Below, piece after piece: positions 18,597 to 27,034 of a DNA stretch of 64,000 nt. Within the stretch, counting starts at the first letter, position 1. Every line of letters begins with the position of its first letter. The DNA comes from Streptomyces formicae (lineage in GTDB: Bacteria; Actinomycetota; Actinomycetes; Streptomycetales; Streptomycetaceae), in NCBI RefSeq assembly GCF_002556545.1, contig NZ_CP022685.1, forward strand, positions 8,162,001-8,226,000, in the 5' to 3' direction. The translations under genes and the position numbers were made by a program. The notes beneath the pieces were generated by a model that made no database searches, was not told the origin of the DNA, and saw only the letters and a program-made list of their open reading frames with translations.

Positions 18597-18720
18597 ACGA
18601 CGCTCCCGCAGGTGTTCACGAAGCGGTGGAATTCCGGCCATCGTGGCCGGAGTGAGTCGGACGTCACACCTGGGTAAAACACTGGCGGATGGCCGATATA
18701 CGACGGGTAGGGTGCCCCGA

Positions 18721-19596
18721 GTGACAACGCATTCGAACATTCCTGCAGGCTGGCACCCGGACCCGCACGGCGTGGCCCAACTCCTGCGCTGGTGGGACGG
18801 CTCCCAGTGGACCGACCACACCACCCCGGCCCAGCAGGCCCAGGCTCAGGCCGCCCCGGCCCAGCAGGTCCCGCAGCAGGCCCAGTTCCAGGGAGGCGAG
18901 TTCGGCCAGCCGCAGGCACCGCCGATGGCCGACCCGGCCAAGGTGCAGCGCCAGGTGCAGCAGCAGGCCGGGGTCGCGCCCGCCGCACAGGGCGGCGGCA
19001 CCCTGTTCACCGAGCCGGTCCTGGTGGTGAACCAGAAGGCCAAGCTCATCGAACTCACCAACGAGTACAGCGTCATGGACCAGTCGGGCAACGCGCTCGG
19101 CTCGGTCGTCCAGGTCGGCCAGAGCACGCTGAAGAAGGTCGCGCGCTTCGTCTCCAGCCTCGACCAGTTCATGACCCACAAGCTGGAGATCAGGGACGCC
19201 TACGGTCAGCCGCAGATGCTGCTGACCCGGCCCCGCAAGTTCATGAAGTCGCGGGTGATCGTCGAGCGCGCGGACGGCCAGCCGATCGGCGAGATCGTCC
19301 AGCAGAACATGATCGGCAAGATCAACTTCGGCATGATGGTGAACGGCCAGCAGGTCGGCGCGATCAAGGCGGAGAACTGGCGCGCCTGGAACTTCTCGAT
19401 CGTCGACCACGCCGACAACGAGGTCGCCCGGATCACGAAGACCTGGGAAGGTCTCGCCAAGACCATGTTCACCACCGCGGACAACTATGTCCTCCAGATC
19501 CACTACCAGCTGCCCGAGCCGCTCCTGAGCCTGGTCGTGGCGACCGCGCTCACCGTGGACACGGCGCTGAAGCAGGACGCTCGCGGCTTCGGGTGA
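18721..19596 (+). CDS. DUF2510 protein with LURP-one/scramblase-like domain
   Basis: A 291-residue protein in two parts. Residues about 7-35 are a DUF2510 module (AGWHPDPHG...LLRWWDGSQWTDHT), a short Trp-rich motif common in actinobacteria. A Gln/Ala/Pro-rich linker follows, then from about residue 100 a tubby-like, phospholipid-scramblase/LURP-one-type beta-barrel domain with TLFTEPVLVVNQKAKLIEL and MTHKLEIRDAYGQPQ. The last residues are hydrophobic. Function is unknown; a membrane-associated role is likely. The GTG at 18721 begins the DUF2510 module; little leader precedes it, so it may be a leaderless or short-leader message. A strong terminator follows. Confidence 0.85.
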   Translation: MTTHSNIPAGWHPDPHGVAQLLRWWDGSQWTDHTTPAQQAQAQAAPAQQVPQQAQFQGGEFGQPQAPPMADPAKVQRQVQQQAGVAPAAQGGGTLFTEPVLVVNQKAKLIELTNEYSVMDQSGNALGSVVQVGQSTLKKVARFVSSLDQFMTHKLEIRDAYGQPQMLLTRPRKFMKSRVIVERADGQPIGEIVQQNMIGKINFGMMVNGQQVGAIKAENWRAWNFSIVDHADNEVARITKTWEGLAKTMFTTADNYVLQIHYQLPEPLLSLVVATALTVDTALKQDARGFG

Positions 19597-19620
19597 CGTG
19601 GTCTGTTCTTGCGTGACAGC

Positions 19621-19658
19621 GGCGCCGGTCGCTCCCTTCCGGGGGAGCGACCGGCGCC
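19621..19658. terminator. Strong intrinsic terminator
   Basis: A perfect 16-bp stem, GGCGCCGGTCGCTCCC paired with its complement at 19643-19658, closes a 6-base loop and is followed by GTTTCGTTGTTC. It lies between the convergent scramblase-like and EamA genes and could stop transcription from both sides. Confidence 0.9.
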
Positions 19659-19673
19659 GTTTCGTTGTTCGTC

Positions 19674-20612
19674 CTACGCGCTCCGCAGGCCCGATGTGGC
19701 TGGGCGCGCGGTTCCCCGCGCCCCTTCGGGCGCCCCCGGCTGACCGGGGATCGAGGTCAAGGCGTCCGGCACGGGCCCGTCCGCGACGGTTCGGGGCGAG
19801 CGGGTGAGGACCACGACTCCGTACGCCGCGATTCCCGCCCCCGCCACCGCGAGCGCGATGCCGACCACGCCGCCCTGGAGCCGCTCGCCGAGCAGCGTCA
19901 CGCCGATCATCGAGGCCGCGAGGGGGTTGGCGAGCGTCACCACGGCGAGCGGCGCGCCGAGGCCGCCGCGGTAGGCGGTCTGCGAGAGCAGCAGGCCGCC
20001 CGCGGCGAACGCCGCCACCAGGAGTGCCACGACGATCACCTGCGGACTGAGCAGCGGTCCCGACCGGTCCGTCACGGCGACCGTCACGGTCTGGGTGAGC
20101 GCGGAGGCGACGCCCGAGGCGAAGCCGGAAGCGGTCGCGTGGCGCAGCCCCGGGCGCGTGCCGGGCCGGGAGAGGATCCCGATGACCGCCATGGTCGCGG
20201 CGGCGACGGTCAGCGCCTCCGGCACGGACAGGCTGTCGTCGGGTGCGGGGCCCGACGCGGTCAGGAGCAGTGCGCCGAGGCCGATGAGGGTGAGCCCGGT
20301 GCCGCGCCACTCCAGGCGGGTCACCCGGCGGCCCGCGAGCCGCGCGCCGAGCGGTACGGCGGCGACGAGGGTGAGCGCGCCCAGCGGCTGGACGAGCGTG
20401 AGCGGCCCGTACTTCAGGGCCGCCACGTGCAGCAGCGCCGCGGACGCGTTGAGCCCGACCGAGGACCACCACGCGCCGCTGCCGAGCATCCGCAGCACTC
20501 CGCTCTCGCCCTCGGAGACGCGCGAGGCGAGCCGTTCCTGTGCCACCGCGGCAGCGGCGTACGCGGCGGCGGAGACGAGGGAGAGCGCGACGGCGAGCAG
20601 GGTGGCGTTCAC
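19674..20612 (-). CDS. EamA/DMT-superfamily transporter
   Basis: A 312-residue integral membrane protein with about ten hydrophobic segments in two EamA-like halves, for example AAYAAAAVAQERLASRVSEG in the first and GGLLLSQTAYRGGLGAPLAV in the second. It probably exports a small metabolite; the substrate is unknown. The start is GTG at 20612, overlapping the stop of the upstream PAP2 gene as GTGA, so both are one operon. The last residues (about APEGARGTARPAT) are encoded by a degenerate copy of the dispersed intergenic repeat at 19698-19723, suggesting that the gene reads into a repeat element. Confidence 0.88.
   Translation of the reverse strand: MNATLLAVALSLVSAAAYAAAAVAQERLASRVSEGESGVLRMLGSGAWWSSVGLNASAALLHVAALKYGPLTLVQPLGALTLVAAVPLGARLAGRRVTRLEWRGTGLTLIGLGALLLTASGPAPDDSLSVPEALTVAAATMAVIGILSRPGTRPGLRHATASGFASGVASALTQTVTVAVTDRSGPLLSPQVIVVALLVAAFAAGGLLLSQTAYRGGLGAPLAVVTLANPLAASMIGVTLLGERLQGGVVGIALAVAGAGIAAYGVVVLTRSPRTVADGPVPDALTSIPGQPGAPEGARGTARPATSGLRSA
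19698..19723. repeat. Dispersed Streptomyces intergenic repeat, variant copy
   Basis: On the minus strand this matches the 26-bp element at 18571 and 27834 with a few changes (GAACCGCGCGCCCAGCC instead of GAACTGCGCGACCAGCC). It is inside the 3' end of the EamA gene. Confidence 0.65.
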
Positions 20613-21445
20613 CGGCCCGCCCCCGAGGCGACCAGCTCCGGCGCGGGCGCGGAGCGGCGCACGACCAGCGAGCGCCCCGCTCGCGGCAGCCGGATCACCG
20701 CGAGCGCGACGCCGAGGAGCGCGCTCGCCACGATCGCGTCGAGCCAGTAGTGGTTGGCGGTGCCGACGACCACGAGCAGCGTGGCCAAGGGGTGCAGGAG
20801 CCAGAGCCAGCGCCACCGCGACGAGGTCGCCACGATCATGCCGACGGCGAGCATCAGCGCCCAGCCGAAGTGCAGTGACGGCATGGCCGCGAACTGGTTC
20901 GCCATGGTGTCCGTCGCGGGTTCGGACGCGTAGACCGAGGGCCCGTACACCTGCGCGGTGTCGACGAGGTGCGCGGCGTCCAGGAGGCGCGGCGGGGCGA
21001 GCGGGAAGCCGAGGTGCAGCAGGAGCGCCGCGGCGGTGAGCGCGGCGAGCACCCGCCGCGTCCAGACGTAGTGCCGGGGGCGGCGCAGGTACAGCCAGAC
21101 CAGGAACAGCAGCGTCGCCGGGAAGTGCACGGCCGCGTAGTAGGTGTTCGCGACGTGGATCAGGGTGTCGCTGCTCATGAGCGCGTTCTGCACGGCGCCC
21201 TCGCCGGGCAGGTGCAGCGTCCGCTCGGCGTTCCAGACGCGGTGCGCGTTGTGGAAGGCCTCGCCCGTGTGGCCGTTGGCGAGCTGCCTGCCGAACTTGT
21301 AGACGAGAAAGAGTCCTGCGACGAGAAGGAGCTCGCGGACGAGGGGCGGTCGGGCAGATGTGTCCGGCTTCCGGACGGCGGTCGCGTCCGGCTCCCGGAC
21401 GGTTATGTCCGGCTCCCGTTCGGCAGGCTCGGTTCGGGAATCCAT
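20609..21445 (-). CDS. PAP2-superfamily membrane phosphatase
   Basis: A 278-residue inner-membrane protein of the PAP2_3 (inositolphosphotransferase/Aur1-like) group. The hydrophilic N-terminus has three short repeats of the type REPDxT, then several membrane segments. The phosphatase signature is split between AAMPSLHFGWA and VVGTANHYWLDAIVAS, giving the catalytic His residues. Likely substrates are lipid phosphates or phospho-head groups. The ATG at 21445 begins MDSRTE after a GGGG-rich leader. It is the promoter-proximal gene of the PAP2-EamA operon, divergent from a TetR gene across the long palindrome at 21503-21578, which suggests TetR control. Confidence 0.88.
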   Translation of the reverse strand: MDSRTEPAEREPDITVREPDATAVRKPDTSARPPLVRELLLVAGLFLVYKFGRQLANGHTGEAFHNAHRVWNAERTLHLPGEGAVQNALMSSDTLIHVANTYYAAVHFPATLLFLVWLYLRRPRHYVWTRRVLAALTAAALLLHLGFPLAPPRLLDAAHLVDTAQVYGPSVYASEPATDTMANQFAAMPSLHFGWALMLAVGMIVATSSRWRWLWLLHPLATLLVVVGTANHYWLDAIVASALLGVALAVIRLPRAGRSLVVRRSAPAPELVASGAGR

Positions 21446-21502
21446 CCCCCGGCCCCTTTGCGTGATGACAGGTGGTGCGGTGCCGAGTGAGGGATCTCCC
21501 CA

Positions 21503-21578
21503 CTCATCGATACGCCAGTGTACCGATACGGAAGCGTACCGGTACGGAAACGTACCGGTACACTGGCGTATCGATGAG
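21503..21578. promoter_or_regulatory. 76-bp near-perfect palindrome (probable TetR operator array)
   Basis: The two halves mirror each other around 21540/21541. The outer 23 bases of each arm (21503-21525 and 21556-21578) are perfectly complementary, the inner bases mostly so, with five mismatched pairs. Inside lie repeats of GTACCGRTACGGAA and the symmetric core ACCGGTACG-GAAA-CGTACCGGT. It sits in the divergent promoter region of the PAP2 and TetR genes, so it is most likely a multi-site operator for the TetR protein. Confidence 0.85.
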
Positions 21579-21612
21579 GCCGATCGGGCCAGTCGCACCG
21601 AGGGGAAGAGTC

Positions 21613-22197
21613 ATGACGTCGACGTCGAGCCGCTCGAAGATCACGCCGGAGCGTGAGCAGGAGTTCTACGGGGCCGTCCTCGACCAGCTCCGCGAGTGCG
21701 GTTACGAGGCGCTGACCATGGAGGGCGTGGCCGCCCGCACGCGGTGCAGCAAGTCCACGCTCTACCGGCAGTGGAAGACGAAGCCCCAGTTCGTGGCCGC
21801 GGCGCTGCGTGCCAGCCGCTGTGTGCGGTTCGCGGAGATCGACACCGGTGATCTCGCGGGGGACCTGCGCGCGGCGGCGCGTGCCGCGGGCGAGCGCTCC
21901 GGGCGCGACACCATGCTGGTCCAGGCGCTCAGCCACGCGGTGCTCCAGGACGAGGAGCTCCGGCGGGCGCTGCGCGAGACGCTGATCGAGCCGGAGCGCC
22001 AGGCGATGGAGGCGATCATCCGGCGCGGCGTGGAGCGCGGGGAGATCGCCGAGGGGCACCCCGCAGTGGAATTCGTCACGCTGCAGCTGTTCGGGGTGCT
22101 GAGGGCGCGGCCCATCATCGAAGGTGAGTACGCGGACGAGGAGTACCTGGTCCGTTTCGTCGAGGCCTGCGTCCTGCCCGGTCTCGGGCTGACCTGA
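21613..22197 (+). CDS. TetR-family regulator of the PAP2-EamA operon (putative)
   Basis: A 194-residue TetR protein. The N-terminal HTH spans about residues 20-60 (LRECGYEALTMEGVAART, then CSKSTLYRQWKTKPQF), and the C-terminal domain resembles the TetR_C_11 group. The ATG at 21613 has a GGGGAAGAG ribosome site; an open frame extends upstream through the palindrome but that is the operator region. Placement suggests autoregulation and repression of the divergent PAP2-EamA genes. The effector is unknown. Confidence 0.9.
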   Translation: MTSTSSRSKITPEREQEFYGAVLDQLRECGYEALTMEGVAARTRCSKSTLYRQWKTKPQFVAAALRASRCVRFAEIDTGDLAGDLRAAARAAGERSGRDTMLVQALSHAVLQDEELRRALRETLIEPERQAMEAIIRRGVERGEIAEGHPAVEFVTLQLFGVLRARPIIEGEYADEEYLVRFVEACVLPGLGLT

Positions 22198-22303
22198 CGC
22201 CGACCAGGGGCGTCACATGATCGTGGGCCCGGTTCCGCCGGATGACGGGATCCGGGTCTGCCCGCGCCGCACCGTGGGGACGGGGGCGGCGCGCACCACC
22301 AGG

Positions 22304-22344
22304 CCGGACGGGGTTCCTCCAGAGCGGTGAGGAACCCCGCCCGG
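22304..22344. terminator. Bidirectional terminator hairpin
   Basis: Sixteen-base arms CCGGACGGGGTTCCTC and GAGGAACCCCGCCCGG (one mismatch) enclose a 9-base loop. It lies in the 200-bp gap between the convergent TetR and DUF2510 genes. Confidence 0.75.
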
Positions 22345-22397
22345 TCGATCGGGAGCCGGTGCCGCACCGGCCTCCCCGCCGACCGAGGTCGCGTCGG

Positions 22398-23324
22398 CTA
22401 CACGTTCTGCCCGGCACCTCCGCCGCCGACATCGCCCCGCTTGATGCCCTCGGTGATCTTGTCCATCGCCGAGAGCGAGGGGGCTTCCTTGTTCACGTCG
22501 ATGCCCATGCGGACGACGACGAGCTTCGACTTGTCGGCGGGGGAGCGGAAGGCGAGCGACTGGACGTAGCCGTCGTCGCTCTTCTGCGTCACGGCCTTCC
22601 AGCGGACGAGATAGCCCTCCTGGCCCGCCACGGTGACCTTCTTGGAGGCGAGCACCTTGTGCGAGGTGATCTTGCCGTAGGTCTTGCCGCCGTACCCCTC
22701 CTTGGCGTTCTTCGCGATGTCCGCCTTCGCGGCCGCCTCGGGCGAGTCGGCGTCGAGCTTGAGGGCCTCGGCCGACTGGGAGTACGCGCTGCCGCGCGTG
22801 CACTTCTCCGAGGCGTTCCCCGGGCAGGGGATCGGATCGGTCTGTACGGCGGCACCCCGCTCCGTGGTCCCGCCCGCCCAGCCGTCGGGTATGGGGATCT
22901 TGATGCCGTTGACCGGGTCGGTGGCGAACCCCTTCTCGCCCTCGGGCGCCTCGGGCGAAGGAGCCTGCGGTCCCGGGGATTCGGGCGCCCCCGGATTCCG
23001 CGGGGCCTCGGGCGACGGCTTGTCCGCCACGGCGTCGCTGCCGCCGTCCCCGTCGTCGTCCGCGGTCAGGACGTACACGCCGCCGCCGATGCCCGCGAGC
23101 ACGACGGCCGCCACGCCCGCCGCGATCGCGACGCGCAGTCGCCGCCGAGGGGCGGGCGGCTGCCCGGGATAGGCCGGATACACCGGCTGGGTCGGGTGCG
23201 CGGCGCCGCCCGCCGCGCGCACCTGATCCGTCCACACGCTCCCGTCCCACCAGCGCTCGGTGGGAGGTCCGCCGGCCGTCTGGCCGGGGTCGGGATACCA
23301 GCCTGGGGGAGTCATCTGGGTCAT
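22398..23324 (-). CDS. DUF2510 single-pass membrane protein
   Basis: A 308-residue protein. DUF2510 occupies about residues 4-40 (PPGWYPDPGQ...ERWWDGSVWTDQV), then a Pro-rich spacer, one membrane segment (about residues 68-90), an acidic/Pro-rich linker and an extracytoplasmic domain of about 180 residues with IKIPIPDGWAGG and two Cys. The C-terminal domain is like many unassigned actinobacterial surface proteins; function unknown. The ATG at 23324 begins MTQMTPPGW; a second ATG three codons later is equally possible. No operon partner is apparent. Confidence 0.8.
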   Translation of the reverse strand: MTQMTPPGWYPDPGQTAGGPPTERWWDGSVWTDQVRAAGGAAHPTQPVYPAYPGQPPAPRRRLRVAIAAGVAAVVLAGIGGGVYVLTADDDGDGGSDAVADKPSPEAPRNPGAPESPGPQAPSPEAPEGEKGFATDPVNGIKIPIPDGWAGGTTERGAAVQTDPIPCPGNASEKCTRGSAYSQSAEALKLDADSPEAAAKADIAKNAKEGYGGKTYGKITSHKVLASKKVTVAGQEGYLVRWKAVTQKSDDGYVQSLAFRSPADKSKLVVVRMGIDVNKEAPSLSAMDKITEGIKRGDVGGGGAGQNV

Positions 23325-23430
23325 GGGCGCCAGCGTATGAGCCCCGCGTGAAAGCAGGATGAGAGGGGGCCCGAATTGGCCGCCCAGGCCCACGTCCTGG
23401 GCCTGGCGGCGCCTTCCGGGGTCCCTGAGG

Positions 23431-24600
23431 TCAGTGTCCCTGGCCGTTGATGACGAGCCGTGAGGGTGCCGCGTCCGCGGCCACCGGGGGCGGCCAGGCG
23501 GCGCGCCGCCCCGGTGTGATGGAACCGAGCACGCTCGGATGCCGTGCCCCCGTGCTCGCCGGAACGGTGCCGGGCAGCCCGTGCAGGGTCAGGAACCCGA
23601 GCACCGCGAAGGCGTACGCCTCCTTGGCCGCCGAGGGAAGCCCGAGCTCGTCGGAGGTCCGCACCGGGACCGATCCCAACTCCGCCCGCAGCGCGGCCAT
23701 CAGCGCCGGGTTGCGGGTGCCGCCGCCGGAGGCGATGACCTCGGACGCGGCCACCGAACGGACCGCGTCGGCGACCGTGCGGGCGGTGAGCCGGGTGAGG
23801 GTGGCGACCACGTCCTCGGGGGGCAGCGCCTCGTACCCCTTCAACGCCGTACGCAGATACGGCAGGTGGAAGAGTTCCTTACCGGTCGTCTTCGGCGCGG
23901 GCAGGCCGTAGTACGGCTCGGCGAGGAGCTGTCCGAGCAGGCCCTCGTCGACCGTGCCCCGCGCGGCCAGCTCGCCGTCCAGGTCGTATTCCAGGCGCCC
24001 GCCCGTCGCTTCGTGCACCGCGGCGTCGATGAGGGCGTTGGCGGGGCCCGTGTCGAACGCGGTGCCGTCGGGGGCGGTGATGTTGGCGATGCCGCCGAGG
24101 TTCAGCGCGGCGGGGGCGCCGGGGCGGCCGCGCAGCCACATCCGGTCCACCATGCTGACCAGGGGCGCGCCCTGACCGCCCGCCGCGATGTCACGGGGCC
24201 GGAAGTCGGCGACCACGGGCAGCCCCGTCGCCTCGGCGATCCACGCGGGCTGCCCGATCTGCAAAGTGCCGTGCACCTGCCCGTCCGCCACCCAGTGGTA
24301 GACGGTCTGGCCGTGCGAGGCGACCAGCTCGGCCTGCCCGTCGCACAGTTCACGGTCGGCCTCGACCGCCGCTGCGGCGAAGGCCCGGCCGATGAGGGTG
24401 TCCAGGCGGCAGACGTCGGCGAGCGTCGTCTCCGCGGGCGGCAGGGCGGCGGCGAGCCCGGCGCGCAGCCCCGCGTCGTAGCCCCGGCTGATCAGCCCGA
24501 GCGGAGTGAGCGTCAGCCTGTCCCCGTCGAGCGTCAGATCGGCGGCTGCCGCGTCGATCGCGTCGTACGAGGTCCCTGACATGAGCCCGATCACGCGCAC
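23431..24600 (-). CDS. anmK: Anhydro-N-acetylmuramic acid kinase
   Basis: A 389-residue enzyme that hydrolyses and phosphorylates 1,6-anhydro-MurNAc to MurNAc-6-phosphate, recycling peptidoglycan in the cytoplasm. The N-terminal phosphate-binding motif VIGLMSGTSYDAIDAA, ASHGQTVYHW, NLGGIANITAP with FDTGPANALID, and IASGGGTRNPALM are all AnmK hallmarks. The start is GTG at 24600 with a strong GGAAGGAGG ribosome site. Length is slightly over the usual about 370 because of a Pro/Ala-rich C-terminal tail. Confidence 0.95.
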   Translation of the reverse strand: MRVIGLMSGTSYDAIDAAAADLTLDGDRLTLTPLGLISRGYDAGLRAGLAAALPPAETTLADVCRLDTLIGRAFAAAAVEADRELCDGQAELVASHGQTVYHWVADGQVHGTLQIGQPAWIAEATGLPVVADFRPRDIAAGGQGAPLVSMVDRMWLRGRPGAPAALNLGGIANITAPDGTAFDTGPANALIDAAVHEATGGRLEYDLDGELAARGTVDEGLLGQLLAEPYYGLPAPKTTGKELFHLPYLRTALKGYEALPPEDVVATLTRLTARTVADAVRSVAASEVIASGGGTRNPALMAALRAELGSVPVRTSDELGLPSAAKEAYAFAVLGFLTLHGLPGTVPASTGARHPSVLGSITPGRRAAWPPPVAADAAPSRLVINGQGH

Positions 24601-24758
24601 GTGGGGCCTCCTTCCGGGTCGGCTCAGCGGAGTGATTGATCATCGCACCTGACGGGCGGGGGCAACGCGTCTTGCCCGAAACAGGCACGGGGTGCAGCTT
24701 CCCGCGAGCTCGGCAAACATCCCTCGGGCCGCCGCACGGCGACGACCGCCCCGGCCGC

Positions 24759-25751
24759 TCACCCCTCCCCGCGCGCCGCGAGCACCCGGCCGCGCCACAC
24801 CCCGGGATCCCCCCAAGCCCCGCGCAGCGCACGGGCCTTGGTGAGCCACAAGGAGAGATCGAACTCAGCCGTGTACCCGATCGCGCCGTGCAGCTGGAGC
24901 GCGGCGCGCGCCGCCCCGTACGCCGTCTCCGCCGCCGTCACCTTCGCGGCGGCGACATCACCCGGCGCCATCGTCAACGCGGCGCCGAACACCAGCGGCC
25001 TGGCGAACTCCAGGCCCACCAGGACGTCGGCGACGCGGTGCTTGACGGCCTGGAACGTGCCGATCGGCGCGCCGAACTGGGTGCGCTGCTTGACGTACGC
25101 GACGGTCCTTTCCAGCAGCGCGAGGCCCACGCCGAGTGACTGGGCGGCGGTCGCGAGCGCGGCCCAGTCCCTCGCGTGCCGGGCGGCGGCGGCCACGGCG
25201 GGTCCCGAAGCGAGCCGCTCCCCGCCGGGCAGCGGCGCGGCGAGCCGCCGTGCCGGGTCCAGGGAACGGCGCACGCGCGCGTGCCCGGGGGCGAGCCGCA
25301 GCCCGTCGTCCGTCACGGTGAACAGCAGGTCCGCCGCGTCCGCGTCCAGGGCGTAGGGCCCGCAGCCGGGCAGCGTCAGCGTCGCGCTGAGCCCGCCCGC
25401 GGCGAGCGAGGGCAGGAACCGCTTGGCGGGCGCGGTGTCGCCCAGCTCGGCGAGGCGGGTCAGGAGCGCGCAGGACGCCACGGTCTCGACGACTGGACCC
25501 GGCACCGCGTGCCGCCCCAACTCCACCAAGGAGACGGCCGTTTCGACGGACAGCGGCCCCACGCCCTCGTACTCCTCGGGCACCGGAAGCGCGAAGACCC
25601 CCGCGTCCGCGAGCCGTGCCCACACGGCGCGCCCCGGAGCGTGGTCGCCCGAGCCCCAGGCCCGCGCGGCCGCGACGGTGTCCGCGCCGGTCAGCATGGC
25701 GTCGAGCGAGCGCGCGAACTCGCCCTGCTCGTCGTCGAGGAGGAACCTCAT
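24759..25751 (-). CDS. Acyl-CoA dehydrogenase, small-subunit type (FadE32/33-like)
   Basis: A 330-residue acyl-CoA dehydrogenase, shorter than the usual 380-400, like the small partners of actinobacterial alpha2-beta2 steroid ACADs. The FAD/substrate region has VKQRTQFGAPIGTFQAVKHR and the C-terminal HGAIGYTAEFDL, whose Glu is at the usual position of the catalytic base in this subgroup. It overlaps the stop of the upstream FadE30-like gene in TGATG and is surely cotranscribed; the two may form a heteromer. Context points to dehydrogenation of a HIP-derived acyl-CoA; the exact substrate is inference. Confidence 0.85.
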   Translation of the reverse strand: MRFLLDDEQGEFARSLDAMLTGADTVAAARAWGSGDHAPGRAVWARLADAGVFALPVPEEYEGVGPLSVETAVSLVELGRHAVPGPVVETVASCALLTRLAELGDTAPAKRFLPSLAAGGLSATLTLPGCGPYALDADAADLLFTVTDDGLRLAPGHARVRRSLDPARRLAAPLPGGERLASGPAVAAAARHARDWAALATAAQSLGVGLALLERTVAYVKQRTQFGAPIGTFQAVKHRVADVLVGLEFARPLVFGAALTMAPGDVAAAKVTAAETAYGAARAALQLHGAIGYTAEFDLSLWLTKARALRGAWGDPGVWRGRVLAARGEG

Positions 25752-26938
25752 CAGCGACGTCCCTTCGGCAGTCCGAGCAGCCGCTCGGCGATGATGTCGC
25801 GCTGGATCTCGTTGGTGCCCGCGTAGATGGGGCCCGCGAGCGCGAAGACGTACCCCTCGGACCAGCCGTGGTCCTCCGCCGCATCGCCCTCGGTCGGCTC
25901 GTCGCCCGTCAACTCACCGTCCGGGCCCAGCAGATCGAGCGCCGTCTCGTGCAGCGCGATGTCGTACTCCGACCAGAAGACCTTGTTCAGGCTGGACTCG
26001 GCGCCGATCGTCTCCCCTGCGGCGAAGCGCGACGCGCTGGCCCAGGTGAACAACTCGTAGGCGCGCGCCCCGATGACGGCGTCGGCGACGCGGTCGCGCA
26101 GCGCCGTGTCGGCGGGGTCGCCGCTCTGCTGCCAGCGCCGTACGAGACGGTCCGCGGAGGCGAGGAAGCGGCCGGGGGAGCGCAGCATCAGGCCGCGTTC
26201 GGTCCCCGTGGTGGACATCGCGATCCGCCAGCCCTGCCCCGGCTCGCCGAGCACGTCCTCGTCCGGCACGAAGACGTCGTCCAGGAAGAGTTCGGCGAAG
26301 GCGGGCTTGCCGTCGAGGCGCCCCACGGGACGCACCGTCACCCCGTCCGCGTCCAGCGGGAACATCAGGTACGTCAGCCCCCGGTGCGGCTTGTCCCGGT
26401 GGTTCTCGTACGGCTCGCTGCGGAACAGGCCGAACGCGCGGTCGGCGAACGCGGCCCGCGACGACCAGGTCTTCTGCCCGCTGAGCAGCCAACCGCCGTC
26501 CGTGCGGCGGGCGGTGGAGCGCAGGGACGCGAGGTCCGAACCCGACTCGGGCTCGGACCATGCCTGTGCCCAGATCACCTCGCCGCTCGCCATGGAGGGG
26601 AGCACCCGCGCGCGCTGTTCCTCGGTGCCGTGGTCGAAGAGGGTGGGTGCCAGGAGGTTGATGCCGTTCTGCGAGACGCGGCCCGGCGCGCCCGCCGCGT
26701 AGTACTCCTCCTCGAACACCAGCCACTTGACGATGTCGACGCCCTGTCCGCCGTACTCCTCGGGCCAGGAGACCACCGACCACCGGTCGGCCGCGAGCTC
26801 CCGCTCCCACGCGCGGTGGGCCGCGAAGCCTTCGGCCGTCTCCAGTGACGGCAGCGGTCTCGGCGGCACGTGCGCGGCGAGCCAGTCGCGCGCCCGCCGC
26901 CTGAACTCGGCTTCCCCTGCGGTGAATTCGAGGTCCAT
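25751..26938 (-). CDS. fadE30: Acyl-CoA dehydrogenase, FadE30-like
   Basis: A 395-residue acyl-CoA dehydrogenase. The central FAD-binding stretch AQAWSEPESGSDLASL, SGQKTWSS, and the C-terminal AGPIYAGTNEIQRDIIAERL are typical. In M. tuberculosis FadE30 (Rv3560c) dehydrogenates 5-OH-HIC-CoA during steroid C/D-ring degradation and lies beside ipdF and kstR2; the same neighbours are found here. The ATG at 26938 is 23 bp from a KstR2-like palindrome, placing the gene under that regulator with the divergent ipdF. A near-leaderless start is likely because no good ribosome site is seen. Confidence 0.85.
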   Translation of the reverse strand: MDLEFTAGEAEFRRRARDWLAAHVPPRPLPSLETAEGFAAHRAWERELAADRWSVVSWPEEYGGQGVDIVKWLVFEEEYYAAGAPGRVSQNGINLLAPTLFDHGTEEQRARVLPSMASGEVIWAQAWSEPESGSDLASLRSTARRTDGGWLLSGQKTWSSRAAFADRAFGLFRSEPYENHRDKPHRGLTYLMFPLDADGVTVRPVGRLDGKPAFAELFLDDVFVPDEDVLGEPGQGWRIAMSTTGTERGLMLRSPGRFLASADRLVRRWQQSGDPADTALRDRVADAVIGARAYELFTWASASRFAAGETIGAESSLNKVFWSEYDIALHETALDLLGPDGELTGDEPTEGDAAEDHGWSEGYVFALAGPIYAGTNEIQRDIIAERLLGLPKGRR

Positions 26939-26961
26939 CCGTGGCCCACCAACCCTTCCCT

Positions 26962-26975
26962 AACAAGTGTTTGGT
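26962..26975. promoter_or_regulatory. KstR2-like operator, site 1
   Basis: AACAAGTGTTTGGT, with CT and AG pairing just outside, is an imperfect palindrome close to the mycobacterial KstR2 consensus AnCAAGnnCTTGnT (one base different). It lies between divergent fadE30 and ipdF. Its reverse-strand twin at 36217-36230 differs by a single base. Confidence 0.8.
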
Positions 26976-27034
26976 AGATTAGCCTGAAGGGCGTACGCAG
27001 TCGAGAGTCCGAGACCGGAATCGGGGGGCCGCCC

